The notes under the pieces: generated by a model
Seen by the model: only the letters and a program-made list of their open reading frames with translations
The model's database searches: none
What the model was told of the DNA's origin: nothing
Assembly: GCF_005049235.1 (NCBI RefSeq)
Contig: NZ_SUMD01000021.1
Location: 1 to 33,968 of the forward strand
Direction of reading: 5' to 3'
Length of the DNA stretch: 33,968 nucleotides
Source: Rhodococcus oryzae
GTDB lineage: Bacteria > Actinomycetota > Actinomycetes > Mycobacteriales > Mycobacteriaceae
Shown here: one piece after another, positions 30,292-33,968 of the stretch
Layout of the letters: every line of letters starts with the position of its first letter
How positions within the stretch are numbered: the stretch's first letter is position 1
Position numbers and translations under genes: made by a program

Positions 30292-31221
30292 ATGGAGCTG
30301 AGAATCTTCACCGAACCGCAGCAGGGCGCCACCTACGGGCAGTTGCTGCGCGTCGCGCAGGCCGCCGAGGACCTCGGCTACGGCGCCTTCTTCCGATCCG
30401 ACCACTACCTGGCGATGAACTCCGACGGGTTGCCCGGCCCCACCGACGCCTGGATCACCCTTGCCGGCCTCGCCCGCGAGACGTCCACGATCCGGCTCGG
30501 CACGCTGGTCACCTCCGCGACCTTCCGCTACCCGGGGCCGCTGGCGATCAGCGTGGCCCAGGTGGACGCGATGAGCGAGGGCCGGGTGGAGTTCGGCATC
30601 GGCGCCGGCTGGTACGAGGAGGAGCACCTCGCCTACGGCATCCCCTTCCCGTCACTGAAGGAGCGTTTCGACCGGCTCGAGGAGTCGCTGGCGGTGATCA
30701 CCGGCATGTGGGAGACGCCGGTCGGCGGGTCCTTCTCGTTCGACGGCGCGCACCACCGCATCGAGGATTCGCCTGCGCTGCCGAAGCCGTTCCACCACGC
30801 CGGGCCGCCGATCATCATGGGCGGCATGGGCAAGCGCCGCACCCCCGAGCTGGCGGCCCGCTACGCCGACGAGTTCAACCTGCCGTTCGTCTCCCTCGAC
30901 GGCACCGCCACCCAGTTCGAGCGGGTGCGCCAGGCCTGCCGCGTGATCGACCGCGACCCCGCCGAGCTCACCTACTCCAATGCGCTGGTGCTCTGCTGCG
31001 GCCGCACCGAGAGCGAGCTCGCCGCCCGCGCGGCGCGCATCGGGCGGGAGGTCGCCGAACTGCGGGAGAACGGTGCGGCCGGTTCACCCGCCGAGCTCGT
31101 CGACAAGATCGGCCGGTACGGCGAGCTCGGCGCGAGCCGCATCTATCTGCAGACCCTCGACCTCGAGGACCTCGACCACCTGGAGCTGGTCGCGAACGAG
31201 GTCATGCCGCAGCTCGGCTGA
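30292..31221 (+). CDS. LLM-class F420-dependent oxidoreductase
   Basis: A 309-residue TIM-barrel flavin/F420 enzyme. The ATG at 30292 is used (MELRIFTEPQQG); the long upstream extension lies over the rhodanese gene and is rejected. Motifs are VAQAAEDLGYGAFFRSDHYL, LAGLARETSTIRLGTLVT, DAMSEGRVEFGIGAGWYEEEHLAYG and IIMGGMGKRRTPELAARYADEFN, as in F420-dependent members of the luciferase-like family. F420 use is likely because actinobacteria of this group make that cofactor. The substrate is unknown. It converges on msrA with only 10 nt between stop codons. Confidence 0.88.
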   Translation: MELRIFTEPQQGATYGQLLRVAQAAEDLGYGAFFRSDHYLAMNSDGLPGPTDAWITLAGLARETSTIRLGTLVTSATFRYPGPLAISVAQVDAMSEGRVEFGIGAGWYEEEHLAYGIPFPSLKERFDRLEESLAVITGMWETPVGGSFSFDGAHHRIEDSPALPKPFHHAGPPIIMGGMGKRRTPELAARYADEFNLPFVSLDGTATQFERVRQACRVIDRDPAELTYSNALVLCCGRTESELAARAARIGREVAELRENGAAGSPAELVDKIGRYGELGASRIYLQTLDLEDLDHLELVANEVMPQLG

Positions 31222-31231
31222 GGGCGGCGGG

Positions 31232-31942
31232 TCAGCTCGGCGGCAGGATGTCCTTCTGTGCAGGCACCTCGTCCTGCTTCAGCAGGCCGACCGGGCAGCT
31301 GACGCCCGTGGCATGCACCGGGCAGTAGCCGCCGGGGTTCTTGGCGAGGTACTGCTGGTGATAGTCCTCGGCGTAGTAGAACTCGCGGAGCGGGGCGATC
31401 TCGGTGGTGATCGCCCCGTACCCGGCGTCGGCCAAGCGGACCGCGAACGTCTCCGCGGTGGCGTGTGCGATCGACTGCTGCGCGTCGTCGGTGGTGTAGA
31501 TCGCCGAGCGGTACTGGGAGCCGTGGTCGTTGCCCTGCCGCAGGCCCTGCGTGGGGTCGTGGTTCTCCCAGAACTGCTGCAGCACGCTCGCGTAGCTGAT
31601 GACCGCCGGATCGAAGACGACGAGCACCACCTCGGTGTGCCCGGTCCGGCCCGAGCAGACTTCCTCGTACGTGGGGTTGAGGGTGAACCCGCCCGCGTAT
31701 CCGGCCGCGGTGCTGTACACCCCGTCGAGCTGCCAGTACTCCTTCTCGGCGCCCCAGAAGCAGCCCATGCCGACGACCGCGGTCTGCATGCCCTCCGGGA
31801 ACGGCGGGGTCAGCGGGTGCCCGTTGACGTAGTGGGCGTCGGGAACCCTCAGCGGCTGGGTTCGGCCGGGCAGCGCCTCGTCGGCGCTCACGATCGCTGT
31901 TTTCGCCGCCGTGCGGCCGAGGATGTCGTCGTACCAGGACAT
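31232..31942 (-). CDS. msrA: Peptide methionine sulfoxide reductase A
   Basis: Reduces the S-epimer of methionine sulfoxide in proteins. The 236-residue protein has the catalytic [13 protein letters not shown] (Cys61), [19 protein letters not shown] and [23 protein letters not shown], with resolving Cys residues near the end. An about 50-residue N-terminal extension ([20 protein letters not shown], then a GRTQPLRVP stretch) is longer than in the minimal enzyme but common in actinobacteria. TAGCAT lies 6 nt before the ATG, indicating a leaderless mRNA. The electron donor is presumably thioredoxin or mycothiol-linked. Confidence 0.95.
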   Translation of the reverse strand: MSWYDDILGRTAAKTAIVSADEALPGRTQPLRVPDAHYVNGHPLTPPFPEGMQTAVVGMGCFWGAEKEYWQLDGVYSTAAGYAGGFTLNPTYEEVCSGRTGHTEVVLVVFDPAVISYASVLQQFWENHDPTQGLRQGNDHGSQYRSAIYTTDDAQQSIAHATAETFAVRLADAGYGAITTEIAPLREFYYAEDYHQQYLAKNPGGYCPVHATGVSCPVGLLKQDEVPAQKDILPPS

Positions 31943-31948
31943 GATCCG

Positions 31949-31954
31949 ATGCTA
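31949..31954 (-). promoter_or_regulatory. Putative -10 element of msrA
   Basis: TAGCAT on the minus strand, 6 nt before the ATG at 31942. Confidence 0.45.
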
Positions 31955-32067
31955 CGCGCGGCCGCAGCGCCGGCGGTTCCGTCGTCGTTGCGCGGGCTCG
32001 GAGGCCGCACGCCTCGGTAAGCTCGCCGGTGCAGTTGGGGGGCCGACCGTCGTCGCAGGAGGCGTAG

Positions 32068-32511
32068 ATGTCACCTCAGGAACCCGAGGGCGATGCGCAG
32101 GGATCGCCGTTCCCGCCGCCGTTCAAGTGGGACGCCACGCGGCCGGCCCCGAAACCCGCGCGGCAGCGATCCGAGGGGCCTCGCCCCGAGCCGCCGGTTG
32201 TCGTGGCAGAGCCGCCTGTTTCGCCGAGGCCGACCGAGGCAGTGATCCCGAGGCCGACAGCGCGGGCGGTCCCGAGGCCAACTGAGACAGCACTCTCAAC
32301 ACCGGTGTCCGCGCCGATCCCAGAACCCGCGACCCCGTCGGCCGACACCGAGCTCGGTGCGACACCGGTCAGCCCGCCCTGGCTCGCACCGGAACCCGCC
32401 GCCGGGCACGACCGACAGTCCGCGCCCGGGCCTCAGTCGGTCGTCCTCGCGGTACTGATCGGTGTGGTGGTCCTGGTGGTCCTCGGCGTCGTCGCGTTCG
32501 TCGTGCTCTGA
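32068..32511 (+). CDS. Proline-rich tail-anchored membrane protein of unknown function
   Basis: A 147-residue protein with a strong GGAGG before the ATG. The first about 120 residues are low-complexity and Pro/Ala/Arg/Glu-rich, with a repeated PRPT unit (SPRPTEAVIPRPTARAVPRP). The last about 22 residues are a single hydrophobic helix ([20 protein letters not shown]) ending at the C-terminus, so the chain is tail-anchored with its bulk in the cytoplasm. I recognise no domain. Its last 79 nt overlap the 3' end of the convergent acyltransferase gene, and the membrane helix is encoded exactly in that overlap. Confidence 0.7.
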   Translation: MSPQEPEGDAQGSPFPPPFKWDATRPAPKPARQRSEGPRPEPPVVVAEPPVSPRPTEAVIPRPTARAVPRPTETALSTPVSAPIPEPATPSADTELGATPVSPPWLAPEPAAGHDRQSAPGPQSVVLAVLIGVVVLVVLGVVAFVVL

Positions 32512-33617
32512 GCGGACCGCCCGAAGCGGTGTGACTGCGCGCCGATCCATCGGCTCGAGGGCACCTCGACGAACCGGTACAGCAGCTCCGCCGCCCCTGC
32601 CGTCACCAGCAGGAAGGCGAGCACCGCGCCCGTCCGGCCCAGGTGGCCGACGGTGTTCTCGTACACCCGGTACAGGATCAGCGTGTGCAGCAGGTAGATC
32701 GCGTAGCTGCGGGTCGCGGTCCAGCGCACGACACTGAGCCGACCGAGGTAGCCGTCGTACCGCACCAGCGCCAGCACCACGCAGGTGACCACGAACATCG
32801 TCCACAGGTAGCGGTCCCCCGCCCAGTAGACGTGGCTGTCGGTGGCCAGGCGCACCACCTCGGCCTGCGCCATGGTCGCGACGATGATCCAGCGCCAGTT
32901 CGCCAACCGCGCCCAGCCCAGGTAGATGATCTGGCCCATGAACACCGCTGGCAGGGTCGCGGCGACCTTGGACAGCATCGGCACCGCGTACGGCTGCGGC
33001 ACGTACAGGTTGTAGAGCAGCACCGCACTGCACACCGCCGCGCCCGCGAGGGGTACCGCGATCGGGATCGTCCTCAGCAGCGGCCGCGCGGCGACGCAGT
33101 ACAGGTAGAAGAGCACCTGCACGACCAGGGTCCAGGTCACCCCGAGCACCGCGACCTCCGGCGTGAGGAAGAACCCGCCGAGCACGAAGCTGAGCGCCGC
33201 CTCGGAGTTCGAGATCCCGTCCTGGCCGCTGAACATCCCGTTGATGCCCAGACGCACCAGGACGATGGCGACCAGGATCGCCACCCACAGCGCGGGCAGC
33301 AGCCGGCCGACCCGGTTGAAGAGGAACCGACCGGGGGTGTGCCGGGTGGCCGACGCGGTGAGCATCAGCCCCGTGAGCATCATGAAGATCGCAACACCGA
33401 GGAACGAAAGGTGCTGGTTGAGTCCGCCACCGGCCACCAGCACCGTGTAGACGCCGTCGATCAGCCACCAGCCGGAGCCGAGGTCGTCGATCAGGTAGTA
33501 CGAGATGTGCGAATAGATGACGGCGAGCACCGCGATCGCGCGGAGGAGATTGGCTCCGCCGAACTCGATCCGAGGCGGCGATGACGCGCGCACGGAATCG
33601 TGTTGCAGTCGGAGCAC
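32433..33617 (-). CDS. Acyltransferase family 3 membrane protein (OafA/YrhL type)
   Basis: A 394-residue polytopic membrane protein from the second GTG (33617), which has TAATAT 6 nt before it; a GTG at 33620 is possible. The start [20 protein letters not shown] holds the family's conserved Arg and His. About ten helices follow, with [20 protein letters not shown] and [19 protein letters not shown] typical of the Acyl_transf_3 fold. Members O-acetylate or succinylate cell-surface glycans or lipids. The last about 26 residues are a Thr/Arg-rich low-complexity tail that lies in the overlap with the proline-rich protein gene. Substrate is unknown; envelope glycan or mycolate-related lipid is plausible. 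Confidence 0.88.
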   Translation of the reverse strand: MLRLQHDSVRASSPPRIEFGGANLLRAIAVLAVIYSHISYYLIDDLGSGWWLIDGVYTVLVAGGGLNQHLSFLGVAIFMMLTGLMLTASATRHTPGRFLFNRVGRLLPALWVAILVAIVLVRLGINGMFSGQDGISNSEAALSFVLGGFFLTPEVAVLGVTWTLVVQVLFYLYCVAARPLLRTIPIAVPLAGAAVCSAVLLYNLYVPQPYAVPMLSKVAATLPAVFMGQIIYLGWARLANWRWIIVATMAQAEVVRLATDSHVYWAGDRYLWTMFVVTCVVLALVRYDGYLGRLSVVRWTATRSYAIYLLHTLILYRVYENTVGHLGRTGAVLAFLLVTAGAAELLYRFVEVPSSRWIGAQSHRFGRSAQSTTNATTPRTTRTTTPISTARTTD

Positions 33618-33623
33618 CACCCA

Positions 33624-33629
33624 ATATTA
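33624..33629 (-). promoter_or_regulatory. Putative -10 element of the acyltransferase gene
   Basis: TAATAT on the minus strand, 6 nt before the GTG at 33617, in an AT-rich patch (33621-33641) that stands out from the GC-rich surroundings. Confidence 0.5.
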
Positions 33630-33803
33630 AGGTTTTGTTTACCGACCGGACGAACCGGTGTCGGAATTCGGGGCGTTCGGCGACCAGCCCTGGACGCGTC
33701 GCTCGCATCCGCGCCCGCCTGGTCGCAAATCTTGCGGACGGTGTACGAATGAGATTGGGTTATGCCCGAGAAGGATCGACCCAAAATCGAACTTGGTACA
33801 CGC

Positions 33804-33819
33804 CGGGCGTGCGCGCCCG
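33804..33819 (+). other. Small hairpin in the sodA leader
   Basis: CGGGCG-TGCG-CGCCCG, a 6-bp stem with a tetraloop, one nucleotide before the AAGGAAGGGA Shine-Dalgarno. Also in the 194-nt region before sodA: an inverted pair TTGGGT (33755-33760) and ACCCAA (33779-33784). No clear -10/-35 was found there. Confidence 0.5.
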
Positions 33820-33835
33820 TAAGGAAGGGACCCTC

Positions 33836-33968
33836 GTGTCTGTCTACTCGCTGCCTGAACTGCCCTACGACTACGCCGCCCTCGAGCCGCACATCTCCGG
33901 CAAGATCATGGAGCTGCACCACGACAAGCACCACGCCGCCTACGTCGCAGGCGCCAACGCCGCCCTCG
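33836..33968 (+). CDS. sodA: Superoxide dismutase (Fe/Mn), N-terminal part
   Basis: The window ends inside this gene. The GTG at 33836 follows AAGGAAGGGA and starts [22 protein letters not shown], written here as its keys [10 protein letters not shown] and [21 protein letters not shown] carries the first metal ligand His28, with gateway residues His32 and Tyr36 by alignment with known Fe/Mn enzymes. It turns superoxide into oxygen and hydrogen peroxide; mycobacterial and nocardial homologues are abundant and partly exported without a signal peptide. Metal choice cannot be judged from the visible 44 residues. Its place matches Rv3846 at the end of the conserved gene block. Confidence 0.95.
   Translation, partial: MSVYSLPELPYDYAALEPHISGKIMELHHDKHHAAYVAGANAAL

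Noticed and set aside
31217-31236. GCTGA/TCAGC pair covering both stop codons of the LLM oxidoreductase and msrA genes
   Set aside because: Only a 5-bp stem, too weak for a terminator and expected by chance since both stops are TGA.
32643-33584. A 313-codon plus-strand frame inside the acyltransferase gene
   Set aside because: Its translation is Asp/His/Arg/Gln-rich, the usual antisense image of a hydrophobic membrane protein.
1-33968. Search by eye for tRNA or rRNA genes, CRISPR arrays, insertion-sequence ends and phage attachment sites
   Set aside because: Nothing convincing was seen. The only repeats are the LCP tail units, the ferritin blocks, operator-type palindromes and terminators.

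Overview
The window is high-GC actinobacterial DNA with many GTG starts. Its core gene order matches, from memory, the Mycobacterium tuberculosis region Rv3834c to Rv3846: serS, septum-formation protein, small metallopeptidase, phosphoglycerate mutase, pheA, a DUF2470 protein, an LCP protein, ferritin, glpQ, a DUF4328 membrane protein and sodA. PE/PPE/EspG proteins, DUF222-HNH (13E12-type) proteins and DtxR/IdeR and LexA boxes point to Mycobacteriales, most likely a Nocardia- or Rhodococcus-like genus. The genus cannot be fixed from sequence alone.

Layout. 1-3500: the end of an amine/aldehyde catabolic operon (aldehyde dehydrogenase tail, PuuB-like FAD oxidase, cupin, aldehyde dehydrogenase). 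3510-6399: core block with serS diverging from a septum-formation protein and a zincin. 6400-17180: a block of accessory character between core genes. It holds a PE-PPE-EspG trio, an FMN reductase/MFS exporter operon divergent from a TetR gene with twin operators, a CPBP protease, a DUF222-HNH gene under a LexA box, an alpha/beta hydrolase, a secreted lipase and its adjacent TetR gene. 17183-24057: core block with gpm and pheA, an unknown gene, the DUF2470 protein under an iron box, a CPBP protease, an LCP ligase and two tandem ferritins. 24127-27002: MocR regulator divergent from an AhpD-like protein and a quinone oxidoreductase. 27084-33968: DUF5926, glpQ, DUF4328, rhodanese, LLM oxidoreductase, msrA, a proline-rich membrane protein, an acyltransferase and the start of sodA.

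The genes read as several small circuits. An iron circuit joins the DUF2470 gene (one clear IdeR/DtxR box) and the ferritin pair (direct TTAGG repeats between them). A DNA-damage circuit is the HNH gene, with a LexA box inside its promoter. Two TetR circuits flank exporter and lipase genes. About a dozen genes have a TANNNT hexamer 6-8 nt before the start codon, implying leaderless transcripts. No tRNA, rRNA, CRISPR array or insertion sequence was seen. No stretch over 300 bases lacks a gene.
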